Source of the DNA: JAXGMQ01 sp964613055
Lineage (GTDB): Bacteria; Caldisericota; Caldisericia; JAAYUI01
Length of the DNA stretch: 64,000 bases
Direction of reading: 5' to 3'
Assembly: GCA_964613055.1 (NCBI GenBank)
Contig: CAZTGD010000002.1
Coordinates: 1 to 64,000 of the forward strand
Numbering within the stretch: the stretch's first letter is position 1; every line of letters starts with the position of its first letter. Shown in pieces: positions 1-10,100 of this stretch. The notes below the pieces were generated by a model. That model did no database searches. It worked only from the letters and a program-made list of their open reading frames with translations, and was not told the DNA's origin. Position numbers and translations under genes: made by a program.

Positions 1-3000
1 GGTTCAGGCTCAAGCCAAGGATGAGAATGGTGACAACATCAACTACAACGTCAGCTACTCCTGGCAGACTGACATAGGAATGCTGTCTGGTCTTACAGGA
101 GATGGAGTGACATTAACAGCACCTGCATCAGCGGGTAGCGGAGTGATCACCTGTACTGCTGACTACAACGATGAAAAGATGAATGCTGTTTGTTCTGTAA
201 CGGTGACTCCACCACTGGGCAGTGTTTCCATTTATCCATCTGGAAGTAAAACATTGAGTACGAATTCATCACAAACCTTTCGCGCAACAGCTTTGGATAC
301 CAGTGGAAATGAAATGTCAGGTGTTAACTATTCATGGTCGATATCTGGTGGTATCGGATCATTGAGTACAGTAAATGGTAATACAACAACACTTTCAACA
401 GGATCAAGCCCAACAACAGGCACAATAGCATGTCAGGCAGAGTATGGTGGAGATGTTAAAAGCTCATCTGTGACTGTGAGTGTTATTTCAGGTCAAGTAG
501 ATCCAGATCCTGGGGATCCAGGAACTGAACCCACATCGATCATTCAGGGCACTGTATCCCCCCAGAGTCACAATATTGACAATGACCTGAGTGTTTTGAC
601 ATTTCAGATATCGTCATTAGATGATCTGTCTGGTGGAGAGATAAGACTGACCTTTCCTGCTGGATGGAGTCCACCCAACGGAGCTAACACGAAAGTAATA
701 GCTCCATCAGGTGTTTCGTTGGGTACTGTCACCTACAACTCTTCTGTATTAGTTATTCCTGTTGTAACCATGACTAAGGCAAAAACTATAACCGTTAACT
801 ATATGGACCCCACTTATCCAAGATCAGAAGGAGTATATAAATTCACGCTTCAGGCAAAAAAACAGAACGGATCATACGAACAGGCAAGCCCACATCCTAC
901 AGTTGAACTCCTGGAATCATCAACACCACCTCAGAATGTTTCTGGAACAGGTAGATGTGTTGTTGAACCATCCACTGCATCATCTGGATCAACGGGGGTT
1001 AAATTCAAATTCATATTCACTGCAACTGCGGATATTTCAAATGGTGAAGTGCAGATAAAGATACCGCTTGACTGGACTGCTCCAACAACCTCACCGGGGG
1101 CAAAGGGATATATAAAGATTTCAAACATGACCGGAGAAGTAATCGATCTTCATGTTATTCCAGGTGGTTACATAGCTTTGATGCTTGGTGATTTCCTCAA
1201 GAATCACACGTTCACTCTTGAATATAATAACGTTACCTTACCGATGGAAGAGAAAACGTACACATTCAATGTGATGACTGTGGGCAAGGTTGGTGAGTTA
1301 AAGAACATACCCAATCCGCCAAAGGTAACACTTGCCAAAACCAAGGTCACAAATGTCACATGCATACCAACACCAAACTCAGCTGGAGCTGAAGCTCAGT
1401 ATCAGATAACATTCAGGACATCGGATGCGGGAGTATTGACCAAAGATCAGTCGTCAATAACAATCGGATTCCCCTCAGACACGACAGTTCCTGCAACCAT
1501 ACAACCATCAACCGTTAGTGTAATGGGTGTACCATTGATAGCGCCTCCAGATGTAAACGTAAACACCAGAGATGTGAAACTCACAGTTCCAACAGATGTC
1601 CCCCCCAATACAACTGTATCTGTAAAGTTCGACATAGAATCAGGTATTCTCAATCCAACAAGCCCCAAGAATAACTACAAGATAACAGCTCATACATCAT
1701 CGGATGCTTCAGCTGTTCCGTCAAGCAACTATGCAATTGAGGCTTCCACAATAAGCATTCCAGAGGTAACTCCCGATCCCGTGGTTACAAGCGCTGAGGC
1801 CCAATATACAATCAAGTTCAAGGTCGGTGGATCTGGAGCATTGAAGCTAGGTAGTGGACAGATTATCATGAGATTCCCCAATGATACGTTCATCCCAACC
1901 AACATACTGGCAACAAAGATCACTGTAAACGGCAAGGCGATCACCAAAAGACCAGAGATAGACACAGTTGCAAGAAAGATAGCGATATATGTACCGAGTC
2001 CAGTTCAGGCGGGAGAGGAAGTTGTTGTTATCTTTGATAAGGAAGCAGGACTCAAGAATCCAACACAATCCGGTAACTATACTGCCTGGGTTAGCACAAC
2101 TCAGGAGACAATTGAGGTCGAATCAGACTCATATGGTATCGGTGAATCCACAGTTACAAATGTGATGGTTGAGAGTAGTTCCTTGGATGCAAGCGATACC
2201 TGTGTAGATTATGAAATATCATTCAGAACGGGTAGCTTTGGTGCATTGACGTCATCATCAACAATCACGATCTGGTTCCATCCAAATTACAAGGTAGGCT
2301 CGATAAGCAAGGAGAGAGTGACCGTTAACGGTGCAACTACCAAGTCTACTCCAAAGGTAAGGCAGAATCAGTACATAGATATCGAAGTCCCTCAATCACT
2401 AAACGCTGGTTCGGAAGTCACAGTCAAGATTCAATGTCTCAATAACCCGACTACCCCTGGTCAGTATGAATGCAAGGTGAGTACATCATCCGAACCGACA
2501 TTAATACAATCTAACACATTCAAGATCGGTGAGTCTATGAGTACTAACATGACCATATCTCCTGCCAATCCCGATGGTGACAACGGTTGGTATAAGTCAA
2601 ACCCATCACTGATGTTCGACTGCAATGTCTCTACTGCGACAACCTACTACTCACTGGATGGGGATAACAGAAAAGTATGGGCAGGTGTGCCAATACGCCT
2701 TGATGATGGCATTCATATGGTTCAGTACTGGTCAGAGGCGTCTGGTTTCAACTCTGAGGCAAAACAGACGGTTTCAAACATAAAGGTTGATACGACAAAA
2801 CCAATACTCAATATCACTACACCAAAGAATGGTATCACCGTTGGAGCCGCTAAATTGGATCTTGCTGGGACATATGACGAAGAGAACATACTTGAAATCA
2901 ATGTTGGAATAAATGGAGCTACAAGCAAGACAAGAATGACTTTTGACGAAGGAAGCAGAACCTGGCAGGGATCAACCATGCTGATCAGGGGAACTAATAG

Positions 3001-3865
3001 ACTCGATATCAAGGCTATTGACGAAGCTGGTAACGAGAGTTTCTCCCCTATTGTCACTGTAATTTATGAACCCGGCGCTGGAGATGAAACCTATGATATG
3101 ATCATCGTTAATCCAAAAGACAACCAAGAGCCGCCTGGTGGTGTGTCACTAGTCAACGAGAGTGAAGTTGGATATCACCATCTTGAGATGGATGTTAACT
3201 TCATTGTTTCAGCAGAGGGTGCTAACCCAACCATAGAGGTAAGTTCAGAGTTGGAACCGGATAAGTGGACTGAGTTGGATTATGACTCAGCACAGAAGAA
3301 GGCAACTGGTGATGTCACATTCAGGGCGAAGGCAGGAGACAACAAGGTCTCTATCAGGATTAAGGATGCTGATGGAAAGGTAGTCAAGACGATCAACAGG
3401 ATCGTTGTCTGCAAGGTCACAGTAGAGTTCTACCCCATCAAGAGTGCCGATACGTCAAGTGGTGGTACAGTCAATGAACCTGACAACATGACGTTCAATG
3501 ACAAGACAATTACAAACATGGATGCTTATCCATACATAGAAACCTCCGAGGGAAGAACATATGTCCCGTTCAGATTCCTTGGCAATGCATTTGGAGCAGA
3601 GGTAGGTTGGGATGCTAACACAAGGACCGCAAGCTATGAATTTGAAGGAACACGAGTTGAGTTGGTGTTGGGGTCGAATCAGGCAACCATTATAAAGGAT
3701 GGAAAATCGACAACAATACCTTTAGATGAAAATGATCCAAATGTGAAAACAAAGATAGTTGATGGAAGGCTTCATGTACCACTTAGGTTTGTTTCAGAGG
3801 CTTTGGGTTGGAATGTGGCATATGAAGGTGGCTCTGTAAGAAAGGTAACTGTTTCCTACCCGTAA
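1..3865 (+). CDS. Giant secreted stalk-domain surface protein (C-terminal part, 5' end outside window)
   Basis: The frame is open from base 2 to the TAA at 3863-3865, so the gene begins upstream of the window; the ATG at base 80 is internal. In order the visible part has two Ig-like modules (about bases 2-210 and 215-515), two beta-rich modules (about 540-1330), three similar ~130-residue modules (about 1340-2540), an Ig-like block opening with PDGDNGWYK (about 2560), a further beta module and a C-terminal copper-amine-oxidase-N-type 'stalk' domain (about 3520-3865; YVPFRFLGNAFGAEVGWD and VPLRFVSEALGW). The repeat has a pattern of FP..T.IP, VTVNG, P, AG..NP, Y.. and S. I know the stalk domain from large extracellular proteins of anaerobes. 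It is not an enzyme here, since only the N-terminal-type domain is present. Likely a cell-surface or S-layer-associated protein; binding partner unknown. The next gene has the same C-terminal order. Confidence 0.8.
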   Translation, partial: VQAQAKDENGDNINYNVSYSWQTDIGMLSGLTGDGVTLTAPASAGSGVITCTADYNDEKMNAVCSVTVTPPLGSVSIYPSGSKTLSTNSSQTFRATALDTSGNEMSGVNYSWSISGGIGSLSTVNGNTTTLSTGSSPTTGTIACQAEYGGDVKSSSVTVSVISGQVDPDPGDPGTEPTSIIQGTVSPQSHNIDNDLSVLTFQISSLDDLSGGEIRLTFPAGWSPPNGANTKVIAPSGVSLGTVTYNSSVLVIPVVTMTKAKTITVNYMDPTYPRSEGVYKFTLQAKKQNGSYEQASPHPTVELLESSTPPQNVSGTGRCVVEPSTASSGSTGVKFKFIFTATADISNGEVQIKIPLDWTAPTTSPGAKGYIKISNMTGEVIDLHVIPGGYIALMLGDFLKNHTFTLEYNNVTLPMEEKTYTFNVMTVGKVGELKNIPNPPKVTLAKTKVTNVTCIPTPNSAGAEAQYQITFRTSDAGVLTKDQSSITIGFPSDTTVPATIQPSTVSVMGVPLIAPPDVNVNTRDVKLTVPTDVPPNTTVSVKFDIESGILNPTSPKNNYKITAHTSSDASAVPSSNYAIEASTISIPEVTPDPVVTSAEAQYTIKFKVGGSGALKLGSGQIIMRFPNDTFIPTNILATKITVNGKAITKRPEIDTVARKIAIYVPSPVQAGEEVVVIFDKEAGLKNPTQSGNYTAWVSTTQETIEVESDSYGIGESTVTNVMVESSSLDASDTCVDYEISFRTGSFGALTSSSTITIWFHPNYKVGSISKERVTVNGATTKSTPKVRQNQYIDIEVPQSLNAGSEVTVKIQCLNNPTTPGQYECKVSTSSEPTLIQSNTFKIGESMSTNMTISPANPDGDNGWYKSNPSLMFDCNVSTATTYYSLDGDNRKVWAGVPIRLDDGIHMVQYWSEASGFNSEAKQTVSNIKVDTTKPILNITTPKNGITVGAAKLDLAGTYDEENILEINVGINGATSKTRMTFDEGSRTWQGSTMLIRGTNRLDIKAIDEAGNESFSPIVTVIYEPGAGDETYDMIIVNPKDNQEPPGGVSLVNESEVGYHHLEMDVNFIVSAEGANPTIEVSSELEPDKWTELDYDSAQKKATGDVTFRAKAGDNKVSIRIKDADGKVVKTINRIVVCKVTVEFYPIKSADTSSGGTVNEPDNMTFNDKTITNMDAYPYIETSEGRTYVPFRFLGNAFGAEVGWDANTRTASYEFEGTRVELVLGSNQATIIKDGKSTTIPLDENDPNVKTKIVDGRLHVPLRFVSEALGWNVAYEGGSVRKVTVSYP

Positions 3866-3911
3866 GGGTGAAGCTTATGAGACACGTGAAACCACAGTCA
3901 GACAATACAGA

Positions 3912-3942
3912 AGACGGGAGAGAGCATGTCTCTCTCCCGTCT
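3912..3942 (+). terminator. Strong hairpin after the first surface-protein gene
   Basis: AGACGGGAGAGA (3912-3923) pairs perfectly with TCTCTCCCGTCT (3931-3942) around a 7-base loop; G3924-C3930 can extend the stem to 13 bp. It lies 47 bases after the stop codon, where a terminator is expected. No T-run follows on the plus strand, so it may instead be a 3' stabilising or rho-assisted element. Confidence 0.6.
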
Positions 3943-4087
3943 GAGACACACTATATGATAAAGACCATGGCGATGGAGATGGAGAGGTTGTCTTCAGACA
4001 ACAACGCTCCACCCATGCAAAACAGAGAGATATCCTTTGAATTGGTGACAGGTCATTCCGGTCACCAGAGTAACGCCAGATGATTTA
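3943..4087. other. Intergenic region with two dyads upstream of the second surface-protein gene
   Basis: Together with its flanking elements this is the longest non-coding stretch of the window (3866-4199). It holds a near-palindrome TTGTCT-TC-AGACAA (3988-4001) and a 7-bp inverted repeat TGGTGAC (4043-4049) / GTCACCA (4061-4067) with an 11-base loop. The second lies just upstream of the extended -10 element at 4088-4096, about where a regulator would bind. The frame that runs through 3868-4083 crosses the terminator hairpin and looks non-coding. Confidence 0.4.
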
Positions 4088-4096
4088 TGCTATAAT
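4088..4096 (+). promoter_or_regulatory. Extended -10 promoter of the 2729-aa surface-protein gene
   Basis: TGCTATAAT is a perfect TGn extended -10 (TATAAT at 4091-4096). No good -35 hexamer is found 16-18 bases upstream, as is common for extended -10 promoters. Transcription would start near 4103, giving a leader of about 97 bases. Confidence 0.6.
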
Positions 4097-4172
4097 GTGA
4101 GATGTTTGGATTAATGAATGTGAATGAATGCGACCAGAGCAAGATGTTTGGTGTTAATATCAAACACACGCG

Positions 4173-4193
4173 AAAGGTCTCCTTTGCAAGGAG
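4173..4193 (+). promoter_or_regulatory. Two mutually exclusive hairpins over the ribosome binding site
   Basis: CTCCTT (4179-4184) can pair with AAGGAG (4188-4193), hiding the Shine-Dalgarno AAGGAGG of the gene starting at 4200. The alternative AAAGG (4173-4177) / CCTTT (4181-4185) uses the same CCTTT strand and would free it. This arrangement is seen directly; a regulatory role is inference, and the 3-base loops make each hairpin only marginally stable. Confidence 0.4.
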
Positions 4194-4199
4194 GAACAA

Positions 4200-7100
4200 A
4201 TGAGAAGATTTGCATCAATTGCGATAGCGATACTGATGATTGTCAATATATTACCCATGGCTGTAACTGCCATGCCAGCGGTTGCTGGAACAGTTACGGT
4301 TGTAGTTCAGGATGTCCCAGGTGTGGCACAGAAAGCAATTGCTAGAACTGGTGGCTACATAATTCAACTTGACTATACACTGGGTGAGAATGCACTGACT
4401 CAGGCTGAACCAACCACATGTGGTGCTGTTGCTCCAGATCATCAACATGGAATTAAAGTGAAGATTCCAAACAACTTCCCAGTTCCTTCTGCTAATAACC
4501 TTGATGAAGGTTATATAACAGCGGTATTCACTGTGGGAGGTGGAGCAATAACACCAGTTTACACTGATGGTATGTATGCTTACTTCTACTTTAATCAAGC
4601 CAGTGCAGGAGACGTGATCACCGTAAGATACGGAGACCCTGCCAATGGGTTGACAATGCCTGAACGACCGAATAGATACACTTTTTCATTCTATGCCCGT
4701 ATATCAGACAATGAAGAACTTCTTTGCCCCGGGAATATGAAGGAATTCACATCACCAACAACTGGGTTCCAGACTGTGACCCCAAGTCCACAGGTATACG
4801 TACTCACAAACATGACGCCAGCTACACTCACTTTTGATCCCAATACAGAGTTGACAACAACAGAGATGACGGTTCAATTTACACTTGGAGCAGGTGAGGA
4901 AAGATCTCTTTATCAAGGAGACATCATTAGGATACAGTTGGACTATGATGCCGCGGCAGGAGCATTCATAGCTGATGCCGCACCTGGTTTTGTGCCGAGG
5001 ACAACTCAGGTTCCACTCTCTATAAACAAAGAATATGTCAAGGTTAATGGATCAAAATGTAGTGTAAGCCCAACCATTACTCAGATGGCTGGAGGGAACT
5101 ATCAGATTGATGTATTCATACCGAGAGATATCCGATGCTCCAATACATCTGGAAGGTCTGTGAAGATAGAGTTTGCTAAGGAAGCAAACATCGTCAATGG
5201 TGCAGGTTCTCCTTTTGAAAGGAATGCCTTGATACAGACTCTTCGAGGGAACCTCGTTCCAGTCGAACCAAATCCGGATGTTTCAGATGGTGTTGTGGAC
5301 GGATTTCTTACATCCACTGCGTACAGGATTGGGTCAGTTGTATCATCTCCAGCAGTTACTGTAACACCAAATGAAGTTGGTGAGAATGCTGCATATACAA
5401 TAGGATTAGCTCCGTGTGGTGATCCTGGTTCTCTTCAATTTGGTAACAACGGAACATTACTTAAAAACAATGGAACAATATCTTTTCAGTTTCCTAGTGG
5501 AACAACAATCCCAAGTTCAATATCTCCAGGCACAATAACAGTAGATAATATCTCTACAGCATCAGGTCCAACCGTTGTGAGTAAAATACCACAAGTTTCT
5601 AGGAACACAATAACCATTCAAACCCCCGTGGATATCAACGCTGGTGATTGTATTGTTGTCCAGTTCCTAAATAGTGCACATATTGAGAATCCATCTGTTG
5701 GAGATGATAATTACTACATCAATATATGGACAAGTCAGGAACCTACGGTTATTTCTTCAATGGTCTACTCTATAGTAAATCCTGGATGGGCTAGGGTCAA
5801 CGTCAGTCCAAACATATCTTTCACAGACGCTTATCTTTGGCCCGGTTCACAATCAGGATATGGGTTACCACCTCCACCACCTCCACCATCTCCATGGGAA
5901 CATGCAAAATATTGGCAATTTTATAACACATTTGCACAGACAAATCTAACATCAGGTGCGAAATACACGATTCAGTTTTCACTTCCACAAGATGCAACAA
6001 TCACTGCAAATACTTCAAATATTGATATTACCTTTGATCAAGAATACAGTCCAATTTTTAATAATTGGTTTGCTATGCCGGCACCGAACCCATGGACTAA
6101 TCCATCACAGTATTTTTCAGTGAATGGTGTACAATGTGGTTTTGGAAATGTAACTTATAATGTTGCGAATAGGGCATTTAGAATAATTTCTCCTGTTAGT
6201 GTGAATCCTGAAGAACAATTGACAATAACGATTTCAGAAGGTTTTGGTCTTTATAATCCTGATCTGGATGAAGAAACAAGACAGTTCCAGATTGGTATTG
6301 ATTATAACGCTTCTGGTGCCAATCCAGGAGATAATCCAATTCCTGATATTATGTCTGATTCATATCTTATAAAAACAGAGATAAATGATGTTCAACATCA
6401 GGTATTGACTCCAGTTGTAAATGAAATATCTGGATGGACAGTATCATTTAATCTTGGTGATAAGGGTAACATGCAATGTTCAAAACCGAACTTAATACCT
6501 GGTGATACAATAGAGATCATGTTTCCATCAGGCGTTTCATTACCAACTACATCTATACCTGGGGGTACAATAAGGATAAATACATGGTCAGCAGGCACTT
6601 ACTTTATTCAAAATGCGTATTTCAATGGTGATATACTATATATTACAGTACCATCATCTTTAGGGAGCATTGTTGAGAATGAACGTGTAACAATAATGAT
6701 ACCTGAAACAATAGCGATAAAGAACCCATCAAGTATTGCATCTCTATCTGTAGCTGTTAGAACATCCAGTGAACCAACGTGGGTTTACAGTAATCCTGAA
6801 AATATTGGAACAAAAGTACAGACAGTTGGGGTTACCGTTACCCCAAATACTTCTGAATCCAGGGATGATAATTGCCAGATTGGTAGCTCTGAAATAAGCA
6901 TTCAATTCAAAATTGGATCATCAGGATCATTGTCTGCGGGTGACTTTGTATTGCTATCAATGCCATTGCAATATGATGCATTTGGTAATCCTATACATCC
7001 AAGTAATGGTTTTGATCCAGGTCCATTATTACCTCAAATTCCAAGTGGTAGTCTACTTTTGAACGGCATACCCAATGCATCACCATTGACTTGGTTTCCA

Positions 7101-10100
7101 CGCGGTTCTAGTGTTAATGGTGGAAATTGGTGGCATATAGCAATACCTGTACAAACATACCTAGCCGCAGGATCACATCTGGATATACAGATACTAGCAG
7201 ATGCAGGCATTATAAACCCGACTATCTTAAAGACACCAACTTTGTATACGATGGAAATTAGCACCTCAAGAGAGCCAGCATGGATTCAAACACCAACCTT
7301 TGACATCGTTGAAAAGATCTGCATAGATTGTTCTGATGTTAATCATCAGGTTCAGTTTGGACATGCTCCATCAGTGTCAATAACGGATTTGGAAAGCGAT
7401 GTTGAATGGAACCTGGGATTTCAAATACCAAGTTTGATAGCGAATGCACCTTTCGGTTCGCTCGATAGCGGAATTGATAAAATAACAATTGAATTCCCAC
7501 CCAGTATTTCCTTACCAGCATATGTAGATCCTCTGAAAGTTGGCGTTAGGAACGTATCACCGGGTCCATTTACATGGTGTTCAGAAGTAACAACAAACGG
7601 TAACAACCTCATAATAACAACCCCCATAGATATAACTGTTCCACTAGTACAGATTAGGATAAGAGATGGATCAGGAATACTCACTCCATCTATTCCTGGT
7701 AACCACACATTGAAGATATGGACATCTGCTCTAACAACACCAGTTGATACATGTCCGTTTACAGTTAGAGCCAGGGGAATTACTCAAGCAACGGTTGTTC
7801 CAATAACATCACACGCAAGACCAAGTGGCTCGATCAATAATGCACCCAATACTGAATATACGATAACGTTTAATGTTGGTGCATATGGAGCTCTTTCAGT
7901 TGGGGATGAAATCAACATTCAATTTGTAGGGAATTCTGTAACTCAAGTAGCTCCAGATTTTGCACCTACAGCATTTCCAGCTGATGCAGTTACTGTAAAT
8001 GGAATACAATGTAAATTACCAGTTACATACAATGAAACAGCAAATTTATTCATCAGTATAAAAACACCTGTACCAATTAGCCCCGGTGGTGAAGTAAAGG
8101 TTGTTCTTACAAAGGGTTGTCGGATAAAGAATCCACTACAACCATCAACACCAAACGCTAATCCGGATACAGTTGGATGGCCTGAAGAGTATCTGGATAG
8201 GAGCGGAAATGATTATTTTGTTGAAATATCAACAAACAAAGAGATAACTCCGATTCAATCAAAAGAATATGAAATATTACCACAAGCTGTTTGTACGAGG
8301 CCAGAGATAGTAAACGATCCTTGTATGACTGGAGCTACATCAGATTATAGTATAAGCATTTATACACATAGAAATATAAATGCCGGAGGAAATATACGAG
8401 TAAGATTCCCAGAAGGTTTCTATTTACCAAACAATATGGCATCAAATATGATAAGGGTCAATGGAAAATTATGTACTGAAAAAATAGATGTGGAAGGATA
8501 TAATGTTACTATTCCAATACCAGAAGCAGTTAATGCATACGATTTGTTAACAATTGATTTTGATAGTTATCTAGGTTTGCAGAATCCTGATATTCAAGGA
8601 AAACACATTATTTACGCCTCGGTAGGTAGTGCTGGTACATGGGTTGGTCAATACTATGAAGTCTGTGAGAGCAGAAACATCTCAAAACTACAAGTTAGCA
8701 ACTCCTCTGGTAGGGTAACTTCAGTTACAATACCACAGGGTGGAGTGATGGACTTTAGTGCACAGGCATTTGATGAACATAATGTAGCTATAACCAAGGA
8801 CGTTCTCTACAGCTGGATGTTTGTACCAAGCGCTGGTTCGTATGCCATCATAGGACACATAAGCCCTCTTGAAGGTAGAATGACAACCTTTACAGCCGGT
8901 GAGATGGGTGACGGGACACTGTACTGCTATGCAACCTACGGTAACAAAACCATATCCACATCGGTTGACATAATGATCTCTGGTGAGGCAATGAGTCTGA
9001 TCATCTCTCCGGGTGGTCAAATGACTCTCGTTAAAGATGAATGCTATACGTACTCTGCTCAGCTGTATGACGATAATAGTCCTCCGCATATGATTACAAA
9101 CGGTGTGGTGTACAGCTGGGATGTGTCAAATGAAAATGTAGCAAAGGCAACACCTGCCACAGGTCAAAGCACCCAACTGTGTCCAATAGCTTCGGGTTCA
9201 GGGGTGATAACATGCAAAGCTGTCTACAATGGGAAAGAAGTTATAGCAAGTTCGGATTTTATGGTTAAAGAGGGAATATTTGCATTAAGACCGAGACCCA
9301 CTGATGACCTAGGTCAATTGAAGGTAGGACAGGTATCGACAGAGTTGTACTTTGAGTTGGTCGATGAGAACGGTGCACCAAAGTTTGCTGAAGAAACGAT
9401 GAATGTATCGGTGGAATCAACATCACCAACGTCGAGATTCTCTGAGGACAAGATAAACTGGTCTGGAACGAACAAAATTGAGTTGCAGATAGTCAAGGGT
9501 TTCTCACAAACGCAATACTTCTATTTCTCTGATTCTGCCATTGGAAATGTGTCTATGACTGCATCATCACCCGATGTAGTGTCAGGTACTATCAGGGTGA
9601 GAATGATGGGTCCATCAGCAAACCTTACGTTTACGAATCCCTACCGTATCACTTCGGCTGGTTCGCCTACTGAAAAACTAACACTTTCGATGGTTGATGA
9701 ATATGGCTTGGTATCACCACCAAGCTCAGACATCACAATCCAGCTGACCTCTCATCTAATTGTCGATGGAGTTGTTTCACAACAAACCTCTTCAACTGGT
9801 GAATTCTCTCTATCGAAATCAAGTTGGTCGAATCTGTCAGGTGGGTTGATAACAATGAGGGCAGGACAACAAACAATAGACGTATTTTACAGGGATACCT
9901 TTAAGGGAAAATATTCGATAAAGGCAACATCTGTATTCAATGGTATGGCGACCCAAACACTCGAGATAACCGATGAAACTGGTGTTGAAGGCAACTTGAC
10001 AGTAACCGTAGAAAATCCGATTGAGAATGTTGACTCTAATTACAGTATCGATTTCAGGACTGGTTATGGTGGAGAGATGAGTGCTGGAGTTGATCATATA

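Noticed and set aside
3868..4083. 71-codon open frame between the two surface genes
   Set aside because: It crosses the terminator hairpin at 3912-3942 and two other dyads, has no good ribosome site and its composition is not protein-like.
4103..4199. Possible cyclic-di-GMP (GEMM) riboswitch in the leader
   Set aside because: A CACACGCG/GAAA-like string is present but the conserved GGGACGCAAAGCC and receptor elements are not.
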